A stretch of DNA of 64,000 nucleotides from VRUE01 sp963720805. Lineage in GTDB: Bacteria; Actinomycetota; Thermoleophilia; Solirubrobacterales; 70-9. The notes beneath the pieces were generated by a model. It was not told where the DNA came from, did not search any database, and worked only from the letters and a program-made list of their open reading frames with translations. Of the stretch, positions 42,633-50,873 are shown piece after piece (positions within the stretch are counted from its first letter, which is position 1; each line of letters begins with the position of its first letter). The stretch covers positions 181,989-245,988 of the forward strand of contig CAVRGT010000001.1 in NCBI GenBank assembly GCA_963720805.1, read 5' to 3'. The translations under genes were made by a program, and so were the position numbers.

Positions 42633-43955
42633 GTGGCAAAGCGCTATCACGTAACAACCTTCGGCTGTCAGATGAACGTGCACGATTCCGAGCGCATGCA
42701 GGGGATGCTCGAGTCGCTGGGCTATGAGGAGGCCGAGGGTCCCGACGACGCCGATCTGATCCTCTTCAACACCTGCTCGATTCGGGAGTCGGCGGACAAC
42801 CGGTTCATCGCTCGTCTCGGCGAGGCGAAGCGGCTCAAGAACGAGAACCCCGACCGGATCGTCGGCGTGGGGGGCTGCTGGGCGCAGTCGGTCAAGGACG
42901 AGGTCTTCCAGCGCTTTCCCTTCGTCGACGTCGCCTTCGGGCCGGGCCAGATCCACAAGCTGGCCGAGTTCCTCAACTCCGACTCGCTCAGCGCTCAGGG
43001 CTACTTCGAGTTCGAGGACTTCTCCGGGCACCTGCCGACCCGACGCCTGCGCGAGTTCCAGGGCTGGCTGCAGGTCTCCCAGGGCTGCAACTGCAACTGC
43101 GCCTATTGCATCGTTCCCTCGACCCGGGGGCGTGAGGTAAGCCGCGACCCGGCCGAGCTCGTCGCCGAGGCCCAAGCGTTGGCCGCCGACGGCGTCAGCG
43201 AGGTGACGCTGCTCGGCCAGAACGTCAACAGCTACGGCCGCGACCTGCCAAAGGACAGCCGGATTGGCTTCGCCGAGCTGCTCGGGCTTGTCGATGAGAT
43301 CGACGGGATCGAGCGCATCCGCTACACCAGCCCGCACCCCAAGGACATGAAGGAGGACGTAATCCGCGCTCACGCGGACCTCTCCTCGGTCTGCGAGCAC
43401 ATCCACCTGCCACTGCAGTCGGGCTCGAGCGCGATCCTCAAGCGGATGCGGCGCACCTACGATCGCCGGCGCTACATGGATCGTGTCTCGCTGATCCGCG
43501 AGCACGTTCCAGACTGCGCGATCACCACCGACATCATCGTCGGCTTCCCGGGCGAGACCGAGGAAGATTTCGCCCAGACGCTGGAAGTGGTCGACGAGGT
43601 CGGCTACGACAGCGCCTTCACCTTTATCTTCTCGCCGCGGCGGGAGACCGAGGCAGCCGAGTTCGGCGACCAGATTCCCCACCCGGTCAAGGTCGAGCGG
43701 ATGGAGCGGCTGGTCGAGCTGGTGCAGCGGCGGGCGACCGAACGGGCTCAGCGGTTCGTCGGGCGGGAGGTAGAGGTCTTGGTCGAAGGCACCAGTCGCA
43801 CCGACGAGACCCGGCTGCGCGGCCGCAGCAGGCACAACAAGGCGGTCAACTTCGAGGGCACCGCAGGCCCCGGCGAGTTGGTCGAGGTCGAGATCACCGC
43901 CGCAACCTCTCAGACCCTTACCGGGGCCGAGAGGTTGCTCAGCCGCGCGCTCTGA
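42633..43955 (+). CDS. miaB: tRNA-2-methylthio-N6-dimethylallyladenosine synthase
   Basis: A radical SAM methylthiotransferase acting on A37 of tRNAs that read UNN codons. The 440-residue product has the N-terminal cluster Cys12, Cys48 and Cys82, the radical SAM motif C152-x3-C156-x2-C159 (GCNCNCAYC), and a C-terminal TRAM domain. Two further Cys residues lie between the SAM cysteines, an odd local enrichment. The start is GTG at 42,633. It works in sequence with MiaA, whose gene follows by 2 bp. Confidence 0.95.
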   Translation: MAKRYHVTTFGCQMNVHDSERMQGMLESLGYEEAEGPDDADLILFNTCSIRESADNRFIARLGEAKRLKNENPDRIVGVGGCWAQSVKDEVFQRFPFVDVAFGPGQIHKLAEFLNSDSLSAQGYFEFEDFSGHLPTRRLREFQGWLQVSQGCNCNCAYCIVPSTRGREVSRDPAELVAEAQALAADGVSEVTLLGQNVNSYGRDLPKDSRIGFAELLGLVDEIDGIERIRYTSPHPKDMKEDVIRAHADLSSVCEHIHLPLQSGSSAILKRMRRTYDRRRYMDRVSLIREHVPDCAITTDIIVGFPGETEEDFAQTLEVVDEVGYDSAFTFIFSPRRETEAAEFGDQIPHPVKVERMERLVELVQRRATERAQRFVGREVEVLVEGTSRTDETRLRGRSRHNKAVNFEGTAGPGELVEVEITAATSQTLTGAERLLSRAL

Positions 43956-43957
43956 CG

Positions 43958-44686
43958 GTGCACGTGATCGCAATCTTCGGTCCCACCGGTGTGGGGAAGA
44001 CCGGCGTCGCGATCGAGCTCGCTGAGTTGCTGCGGGCGCGGGAGGAGGATCCCGTGGCGATCTCCTGCGATGCGCTGCAGGTCTACGAAGGTCTCTCGGT
44101 CCTGACCGGCGTGGCCTCCGCCGAGGAGCAGGCTCGCCTCGAGCACAGGCTTGTCGGGTTCGTGCCGGTGACCGAGCGGTTCAACGTCGGCGATTACATG
44201 CCGCTCGCGCACGCCGAGATAGATCGGGCACTGGAGGCCGGCCGGCGGCCGATTGTCGTCGGCGGGACCGGCCTCTACCTGCGAGCAGCGCTGGGCGAGC
44301 TTTCCCTCGTCAAGGCGCCGGCGGAATCGAAGGACTCGGAGCTGTGGTCGCCCGAGACGCGGCATCCGACGGCGATCTTTGGGCTCGATATGGAGCGCGA
44401 GCAGCTCTACGAGCGGATCGACGCGCGGACGGAGGCGATCGTTGCGGGCGGGGCGCGCGCGGAGGTCGAAAGGGCGGAGGCGGCAGGGCCGTCGCGGACC
44501 GCGCGCAAGGCACTCGGCTTCGACGAGGTGCTCAGCGGCGACCTGGCGCGGATGCAGCAGCGCTCGCGCAACTACGCCCGCCGTCAGTTGACCTGGATGC
44601 GCAAGGTTCCCAACCTCCGCTGGATCGACCGCGCCGAGCGCACCGACGCGGAGGTGGCCGCCGAGATCGCCACCCACCTGCGCTGA
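43958..44686 (+). CDS. miaA: tRNA dimethylallyltransferase
   Basis: Adds the prenyl group to A37 of tRNA, making the substrate of MiaB. The 242-residue protein has the P-loop GPTGVGKT (residues 8-15), SCDALQVYEGL (usually S-x-D-S-x-Q-x-Y), GGTGLYLRA and the RNYARRQLTW motif near the end. It is shorter than the usual 300 or so residues, lacking part of the insertion domain and C-terminal helices. GTG start at 43,958. Confidence 0.9.
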   Translation: MHVIAIFGPTGVGKTGVAIELAELLRAREEDPVAISCDALQVYEGLSVLTGVASAEEQARLEHRLVGFVPVTERFNVGDYMPLAHAEIDRALEAGRRPIVVGGTGLYLRAALGELSLVKAPAESKDSELWSPETRHPTAIFGLDMEREQLYERIDARTEAIVAGGARAEVERAEAAGPSRTARKALGFDEVLSGDLARMQQRSRNYARRQLTWMRKVPNLRWIDRAERTDAEVAAEIATHLR

Positions 44687-44732
44687 CTTCCTCTTTATGC
44701 ATGCCATTGCGCCCAAAAGGGGGAAGTCAGCG
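44681..44732. repeat. Palindromic repeat P7 between miaA and dapF
   Basis: Arms cgctgacttcc (44,681-44,691) and ggaagtcagcg (44,722-44,732) pair perfectly, with further CTTT/AAAAG pairing inside. The right half matches the reverse strand of P6. The left arm overlaps the last codon and stop of miaA. Confidence 0.8.
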
Positions 44733-44761
44733 ACGGGGGAATGGGTGAATAGGCTTGCCCG

Positions 44762-45608
44762 ATGAGATTTGAGAAGTGGCAGGCGCTGGGGAACGACTAC
44801 TTGATCGTCGAGGCGGAGGGGCTTCCGTGGGAGTTGACGCAGGGGCGTGTCCGGCTGCTCTGCGATCCGCATTTCGGGGTCGGATCGGACGGCGTGCTGC
44901 TGCTCTCGCGCAGCGAGGACCCGGCATACGTTGCCTCGCTGCGGATCTTCAACCCCGACGGCTCCGAGGCCGAGCTCTCCGGCAACGGCGCGCGGGAGGC
45001 GATTCTCTACCTGCGCCGGCACGGCTGGACAGCGGCGGACACCTTCTCGATCCTCACCGCCGCCGGGCCGGTGACGCCAACTATTACTTCGGAGCGCATC
45101 TGCTCGGTGGCGATGGGGCGCGCAAGCACGGCGTCAAAGGATTTTCCATCGGGGCCGGGTGACGGTCGCGGATTAATCGAGGTCGCCGGTCGCGAGATGG
45201 GCTTTCCAGCACGTCTCGATCGGCAACCCGCAGTGCGCGATCGTGGTCGGCGGGGAGCTGGAGAGCCTCGATCTGGGCGCGATCGGTCCCGGGATCGAAG
45301 GCCACGACCTCTTCCCCAACCGCACCAACGTCTCCTTCCTGCGTATCGACGGCAGCCAGGTCAGGGCGCGGATTTTTGAGCGCGGCGTGGGGGAGACGCT
45401 CTCCTCGGGGACAGGGGCCAGTGGCGCGGCGGTTACGGCCTTTCTCGACGGCGCCCCGAGCCCGATCACGGTTGAGCTCGACGGTGGTGAGCTGGTGGTC
45501 GAGATCTCCGATCAGCTCGACGTCACCCTGAGCGGCTGGGCCGAGCAGATCTGCGCCGGAGAGCTCTCGGGCGAGCTGCTGAGTGCACTTGCCGAGCTGG
45601 ACGGCTAG
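44762..45608 (+). CDS. dapF: Diaminopimelate epimerase, one frameshift
   Basis: Converts LL- to meso-diaminopimelate. The N-terminal part (MRFEKWQALGNDYLIVE, with the first active-site region LSGNGAREA in which the usual catalytic Cys of GNGxRC is Glu-Ala here) and the C-terminal part (HVSIGNPQCAIV; SGTGASGAAVTAF where GTGACA would carry the second Cys) are in different frames. Removing one T from TTT at 45,203-45,205 joins GREMGF to QHVSIGNPQ. Both normally catalytic Cys positions read otherwise in this sequence (GNGARE and GTGASG), which is unusual. Corrected length is about 281 residues. Confidence 0.85.
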
Positions 45609-45620
45609 ATTTCCGCGCCG

Positions 45621-46792
45621 ATGGCGAATCTCGGACCCGTCCAAGCGGCTGGAGGCGATGCCTCCCTACAAGTTCGAGGAACTGGAGCGAACGATCGCCG
45701 ACAAGCGCGCCGCCGGCATCGACGTGATCAGCCTCGGTATCGGCGACCCCGACGAACCGACCTATCCGCACGTCGTAGAGGCGATGCAGGAGGCGGTGGC
45801 CGAGCCCGGCAACCAGCAGTACCCGAGCAACCGCGGCCGGGCCGAGTTCCGCCAGGCATTCGCCGAGTTCTACGACCGCCGCTTCGGGGTCGAGATCGAC
45901 CCGGAAACCGAGGTGATCCCGGCGATCGGCGCCAAGGAGTGCATCTACAACCTCTGCTTCGCCTTCCTCGACCCGGGCGACGTCGCGCTCGCCTCCGACC
46001 CCGGCTACCCGGTCTACACCGGCGGTCCGATTCTCGCCGGGGCGAATGCCGAGCTGCTGCCGCTGGTCCCCGAGCTGGGCTTCGCGCCCGACCTCGCCGC
46101 AATCCCCGCCGACGTCGCCGCCAAGGCCAGGCTGATGTTCATCAACTACCCCAACAACCCGACCGGCGCCGTCGTTCCCGAGGGCTTCTTCGATCGCGTC
46201 GTCTAGTTCGCCCGCGAGCACGAGATCCTCGTCGTCCACGACAACGCCTACTCGGAGACGACCTACGACGGTTACGTCGCGCCCAGCTTCCTCGCCACGC
46301 CCGGCGCCAAGGAGGTCGGAGTCGAGGTCTTCTCGCTCTCCAAGGGCTTCAACATGACCGGCTGGCGCTGCGCCGCGATCCTCGGCAACGCCGAGGCCGT
46401 CGCAGACCTACTGGCGGCTGAAGACCAACGTCGACTCCGGCCTCTTCGAGGCGGTGCAGATGGCCGGCGTCGCCGCGCTGCAGGGCCCCAGCGGACCGCT
46501 GCAGCGGATGAACGAGACCTACACCCGCCGCCGCGACCTCGTCGTCGGCGCCCTGCGCGAGATCGGCGTCGAGGTCAGCGCGCCGAAGGGCACGATCTAC
46601 GTCTGGGCCCCGGTCCCCGAGGGCCACACCTCGACCTCCTTCGCCGAGCTGGTACTCGAAGAGGCCGCCGTGGTCGTCTCGCCGGGCTCGATGTACGGGC
46701 CCAGCGGCGAGGGCTTCTTCCGCATCTCGCTGACCACGCCCGACGAGCGCATCACCGAGGCGGTCGAGCGGATGCGCAAGTACCTGGCCTGA
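45621..46792 (+). CDS. dapL: LL-diaminopimelate aminotransferase-like PLP enzyme, with slips and an in-frame TAG
   Basis: A class I/II aminotransferase. SKRLEAMPPYKFEELERTIADK and ISLGIGDPDEPT at the N-terminus, NYPNNPTGA, and the PLP lysine motif SLSKGFNMTGWR fit the LL-diaminopimelate aminotransferase group, as does its place after dapF. Three defects are seen: a base too many in AA at 45,627-45,628 after the ATG, TAG at 46,204-46,206 where Glu or Gln is expected (VV-x-FAREHEILVVHDNAYS), and a base too many near 46,407 before YWRLKTNVDSG. Corrected length is about 390 residues. The clustering of defects argues for poor sequence here, but a decaying gene cannot be excluded. Succinyl-DAP aminotransferase is an alternative role. 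Confidence 0.75.
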
Positions 46793-46802
46793 TCAGGAAT
46801 GG

Positions 46803-46919
46803 TCTTCCCGGACGGGAAGAAGTTGTGCCAATTCCCAACCAAAACGGCCGAATCATCCCGCCCGGGAAGATCTAGCCGGTTCTAGCCTTGATCTGGCTAG
46901 TATCTTCCCGAGCGGGATG
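46803..46919 (+). promoter_or_regulatory. Three HipB-type operators spaced exactly 50 bp apart
   Basis: Inverted half-sites with a two-base centre recur at 46,803-46,820 (tcttcccg-ga-cgggaaga, a perfect palindrome), 46,855-46,870 (atcccg-cc-cgggaaga) and 46,903-46,918 (tcttcccg-ag-cgggat). Their centres are at 46,811.5, 46,861.5 and 46,911.5. The third covers the ATG of the antitoxin gene. E. coli HipB binds TATCC-N8-GGATA sites in the same kind of array, so autorepression is the clear inference. No other gene lies in this 124-bp gap. Confidence 0.8.
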
Positions 46920-47138
46920 CCCAATTACGACCGAGTTCAAAGCCCTGAGGACCTTGGAGCGCGGATACGCATGCGCCGGACCGATCTGCGCCTAACGCAG
47001 GAGGAGGTCGCCGGCGTCGCCATGGTCACCCCACGCCTGCTGGGGGAAGTCGAGAGGGGTAAGCAAACGACCCAGCTGAACGGGCTCCTGCGGATCCTTT
47101 CCGCCTTGGGCCTCGACCTCTTTGTGCGAGCGCGATGA
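46917..47138 (+). CDS. hipB: HipB-like antitoxin, Xre-type helix-turn-helix
   Basis: A 73-residue DNA-binding protein with a single helix-turn-helix (LGARIRMRRTDLRLTQEEVAGVAMVTPRLLGEVERGK; recognition helix about residues 37-46). The C-terminal LLRILSALGLDLFVR forms the strand and helix used for dimerisation in HipB. It should bind the operators just upstream and hold HipA inactive. Its ATG lies inside operator 3 with no room for a Shine-Dalgarno sequence, so translation may be leaderless. It overlaps hipA by 4 bp. Confidence 0.87.
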   Translation: MPNYDRVQSPEDLGARIRMRRTDLRLTQEEVAGVAMVTPRLLGEVERGKQTTQLNGLLRILSALGLDLFVRAR

Positions 47139-48392
47139 GCGCCCTCGATGTCTATTTTCACTCCGATCTGGTCGGCAGACTGGAGCGGCACGACCAGGCC
47201 CGGCTCGAGTTCGCCTACGAGCCCTCATGGGCGAAGCAGGGCGAAGTGCCGCTCTCGTTCAGTCTGCCGCTCAGAAGCGAGCCCTTCGGCGACGCTGAGT
47301 GCCGGCCGTTCTTCGCCGGGTTGTTGCCCGAGGGCGAGTTCCTCAAATCGATCGCGCGGGCATTCCAAGTCTCGGCCGACAATCCTTTTAGCGTCCTCAG
47401 CGAAATTGGAGGGGAGTGCGCCGGCGCGGTGTCGCTGGCGTCGCCTGGTCAGGAACCCCCGTTCGCCGAGCCGACATCTCCCACCTGGCTCGAGGAAGAG
47501 GAGATGGGCAGGCTGCTGGCCAAACTCCCGAGCCGCCCGCTGCTGATCGGTCTGGACGGGGAGGACGAGGGCGTCCGACTCTCCCTCGCCGGCGCGCAGG
47601 ACAAGCTGCCCGTCCTCGTCAACGAAGTACAAAGCTCGGCATCACACGGTGTCATCCGTCCGAGCACACACAGAGTCAAAACCCCTATCCCGGATGTCGA
47701 AGGAATGGTCGCCAACGAGGCCTACTGCATGGCCCTCGCAGCTGAAGTCCGGTCTGACCGTTGCCGAGGCGACGCCAATACGCTGTCGGTGCTCAGGTAG
47801 GCGCTTCTGGTCACGCGCTACGACCGCATCGCAACTGATGATGGAGTCCGTCCGCGCCTCCACCAGGAGGACTTCTGTCAGGCCCTCGGTTGCCCGCCGG
47901 CCGCAGAAGTACCAAGGGCCGAAGGTGGGCCGGGTGTGGCAGGCCGTGGGGCGCTGCTGCGCAATCGGGTCGGCGGCTCCGGCGGTCCAACTCCTTGCCT
48001 TCCTCGATGCCCTGATCTTCAACCTTGCCATCGGCAACGCCGACGCACACGCAAAGAACTTCTCAATGCTTTTGGAGGGTGAGCAGAATTCGCCCCGTAT
48101 CGCACCGCTCTACGAATTCGCCGTCAACCCGGCGTTTACGGCCCATGTTTTTTGGGCGCAAGATGGCGATGAAGTATGGTGGCGAGTACCGGTTCGACCG
48201 GATCCGCCGTCGCCATATGGAGAGACTGGCGGCAGAGCTTGGGATCTCAGACGTCAATTGTTCTCGCCCGCATCAGCGACCTTTGCCACGACCTCCGGCG
48301 CACATCCCGGGAAGCTCGCAACCGCCTGCCCGACGCCTGGCGGGGACGTTTTCAATACCTTGACAGCATCGAAGAGGTTGTTCGTGGGATGA
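47135..48392 (+). pseudogene. hipA: HipA-like serine/threonine kinase toxin, several frameshifts
   Basis: HipA kinases phosphorylate glutamyl-tRNA synthetase or similar targets and cause growth arrest. The first 165 residues are continuous (FAGLLPEGEF, NPFSVLSEIGGECAGAV, LSLAGAQDKLPVL). Then the family sequence hops between frames: SGLTVAEATP, LVTRYDRIATDDGVRPRLHQEDFCQALG, LDALIFNLAIGNADAHAKNFSML (catalytic loop Asn-Ala-Asp-Ala-His-x-Lys-Asn) and MAMKYGGEYRFDRI. At least five slips are needed between about 47,755 and 48,260. The end is uncertain (48,392 or a little beyond). Decay or poor sequence are both possible; all main motifs are still recognisable, which favours recent change or error. 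Confidence 0.75.
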
Positions 48393-48438
48393 TGGACGAA
48401 CTCTTGGTGTGTTGTCGCCGAACCTGCCTGAGCTCACT

Positions 48439-49204
48439 TCAGCTTTGCGCTCGGCGCGCTTCCTGCCAGCACCGGTTGAGGCCCCGCCACTGGTATTGGG
48501 GCGGGGGACTGTACTGGATCAGCTCCTCTTTGGCCTCCGGGGGCATCAGCGGCATTCTTGGCGACGCGCTCACGGTGGCGGCGCTCGTAGTCATCCTCCG
48601 ACAGCTCGCGGGCCAGGTCGGCCTCCTGGCGCAGGCGCCGGCTGGACTTCCTCCAGGCGCTCGATCGGCTTCCTCGATCGCGCCGAAGTGGGTGAGGGCG
48701 AGGCGCTCGGGGCGCCAGTGACTCGACCAGGGGGCGATCGAGTCGAGCCAGATCTCGACGTCGATGTCTGGGGGCGGGGAACTCGGCATGCCCGAACTCG
48801 ACGCCAGGGATGCGGAACCGCGGCGACGTCGCCGACGAAGGCGGTGCCACTCTCCTCATGGAAGTAGCTGACGTGGTGGGAGGCGTGGCCCGGGGTATAG
48901 GCGACCCGCATGCCGAGTACATCCTCGCCGCCCGCCAGCGGCTTCAACGTCGGCCTCGGGCACAGGCACGATCTCACCCCTAAGCTCCTCCATCCGATCA
49001 CCGTAGAGCCGCTCGGCGCTGGCCAGCAGCTTTGAGGGGTCAACCAGGTGCCGCGCTCCGCGCTCGTGCACGTAGACCTCCAGATCGGGCCAGCGCCGCA
49101 CCAGGGCGCCGGTCGCAGCGGCGTGGTCGAGATGAATGTGAGTGAGCAGCAGTGCTCGCGGCTGCTCACCGTCGAGAGCCGCCAACAGCGTCTCCATCGT
49201 AGAC
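48439..49204 (-). pseudogene. Metallo-beta-lactamase-fold hydrolase, 5' cut and frameshifted
   Basis: The zinc motif THIHLDHAAATG follows METLLAALDGEQPRALL, and further pieces are VAYTPGHASHHVSYFHEESGTAFVGDVA, DIDVEIWLDSIA, RPERLALTHFGAIEEA and a C-terminal helix EADLARELSEDDYERRHRER, in three frames. This is a standard soluble MBL hydrolase of the glyoxalase II/SoxH type. Its N-terminal 25 or so residues are missing: upstream of about 49,204 the sequence is the C-terminus of a different protein, the MFS transporter of segment B. It converges with hipA. Confidence 0.75.
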
Positions 49205-49215
49205 TCCGCCTGCTC
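49195..49215. other. Chimeric joint between segments A and B
   Basis: On the minus strand one reading frame runs from an MFS transporter tail (LGVKAERKSLEDIATPLSAEQ) straight into the METLLAALDGEQ start of an MBL-fold enzyme. Each side continues as its own family, so two broken genes meet here. Gene content and error density also change: slips are sparse to the left before about 45 kb and very dense to the right. No insertion sequence, tRNA or repeat is present at the joint. Confidence 0.7.
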
Positions 49216-50661
49216 GGCGCTGAGCGGGGTGGCGATGTCCTCCAGGGACTTCCGCTCGGCCTTGACGCCGAGCGCCAGCTCCACCAGACCGCCAGATCAT
49301 CATGATCGGCGCCGATCACGAAGCGCGAGCACGGTGTCGCCGACCTTGCCGCTGCCGACCAGCTTGGCGAAGAGCAGCGGGCCGGTGATGCCACCGGCCG
49401 CGGTGCCGATCGCGTAGAAGAACGCGATCGCCATCGCCCGGGTCTCCATCGGGAAGATCTCGCTGACCGTCAGGTACGCCGCGCTGGCGCCGGCCGAGGC
49501 GAAGAAGAGGACCACGCACCAGCACGCGGTCATGCGTGGTCGCGTTGAGTGCGCCGGCGTCGAACAGCCAGGCGGTGCCGAGCAGCAGCACGCCGGAGAC
49601 GATGTACGTGCCGGCGATCATCGAGCCGGCGGCCGACCGTGTCGAAGAGCCGGCCCAGCAGCAGCGGGCCGAGCAGGTTGCCGACCGCGATGACCGCGAA
49701 GTAGTAGCCGGTGTTGCCGGACGGCACCTCGAAGAACGTCTGCAGGATCTGGGCGAAGCCGAAGGTGATCGCGTTGTAGAGGAACGCCTGGCCGATGAAG
49801 AGCGAGAAGCCCGAGCGTCGCGCGCTTCGGGTAGCGCGTGAACAGCGTCTTCGCGATCGTGCACGAAGCCGATGGTCTTGCGCTGCTGGATCTCGATCGT
49901 CGCTGTCGACCTCGGCGAGGTCCTTGCCGGTCTCCCGGTCGACCTGCCTGCTCGACGACGTCGACGAGCTGCTCCGCCTCGTCGCCCGGCCGTGGATGAA
50001 CAGCCAGCGCGGGCTCTCCGGCACGTGCCGCCGGACCAGCAGGATCACCAGGCCGAGCACGACGCCCAGGCCGAACGCGACCCGCCAGCCGAGGTTGGCC
50101 GGCAGGCCGTTGAGCAGCGGCACGGTCAGCAGCGCGCCGATCGCCGCGCCGAGCCAGAAGCGTGCCGTTGATGATGATGTCGATCCGGCCGCGGTGCTTG
50201 CGCCGGGATCAGCTCGTCGATGGCCGAGTTGATCGCCGCGTACTCGCCGCCGATGCCGATGCCGGTGAGGAACCGGAACAGGAAGAACCACCAGGCGTCG
50301 AAGGAGAGCGCGGTCATCGCGGTGGCCGACCAGGTAGACGGCCGAGGGTGATCATGAACAGCTTCTTGCGGCCGAACCGGTCGGTCGAGCCAGCCGAAGA
50401 ACAGCGCGCCGATGCAGGCGCCGGCCACGTAGAGCGCGGCGGCCAGGCCGGTGACCTGGCTCTGCGTGATGTCGAGGCCGCTGCCCGGCTCGGCCAGCTG
50501 GCCGGACGAGGTTGCCGACGATCGTGACCTCGAGGCCGTCGAGGATCCAGACCGTGCCGAGGCCGATCACGATCATCCAGTGCCAGCGGCGACCACGGCA
50601 GCCGGTCGAGCCGGGCGGGGACGTTGGTCCGTACTGTGCCGGTCTGCACGTCGGCGCTCAT
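49205..50661 (-). pseudogene. MFS transporter (sugar/metabolite:H+ symporter type), many slips
   Basis: The start is ATG at 50,661 (MSADVQTGTVRTNVPARLDRLPW). Pieces in successive frames rebuild a 12-helix transporter: MIVIGLGTVWILDGLEVTIVGNL, LYVAGACIGALFFGWL-(T)DRFGRKKLF, FFLFRFLTGIGIGGEYAAINSAIDELIP, FWLGAAIGALLTVPLLNGL, LLVRRHVPESPRWLF, and GPLLFAKLVGSGKVGDTVLAL. GEYAAINSAIDELIP and RHVPESPRWL are typical of the sugar-porter/metabolite:H+ families. At least five single-base slips, apparently extra G or C, lie in the first 340 bp alone. The C-terminus is cut at the segment joint or ends near it. Confidence 0.8.
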
Positions 50662-50873
50662 GACGCGCTCCGGATGGTGGGGGAGGTGGGGGCGCGGAGA
50701 AGCGCCTCCGGCGAGAGCTGTTCGTCCATGGCGGCCCAGATGCCCCGCCGCCAGAGGCGTCAATCCTGCTCGGGGGTTTCCGGCTGGGCGTCGGCTGGAT
50801 GCGGGGTGGGAGCCGGGTGGGAGCCGGCTGAAGGCCGGACGGGGGCCGGACCGGACGGTCCGGCCCCCACGGG

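Noticed and set aside
46198..46212. TAG inside the aminotransferase as a recoded amino acid (for example pyrrolysine)
   Set aside because: No pyl genes or recoding signal are seen, the same gene has two base slips, and family sequence has Glu or Gln there; a base error is simpler.
48856..49284. A novel fusion of a transporter tail with a metallo-beta-lactamase domain
   Set aside because: Each half matches the interior of a separate family and the neighbourhoods differ, so the joint is treated as an assembly chimera.
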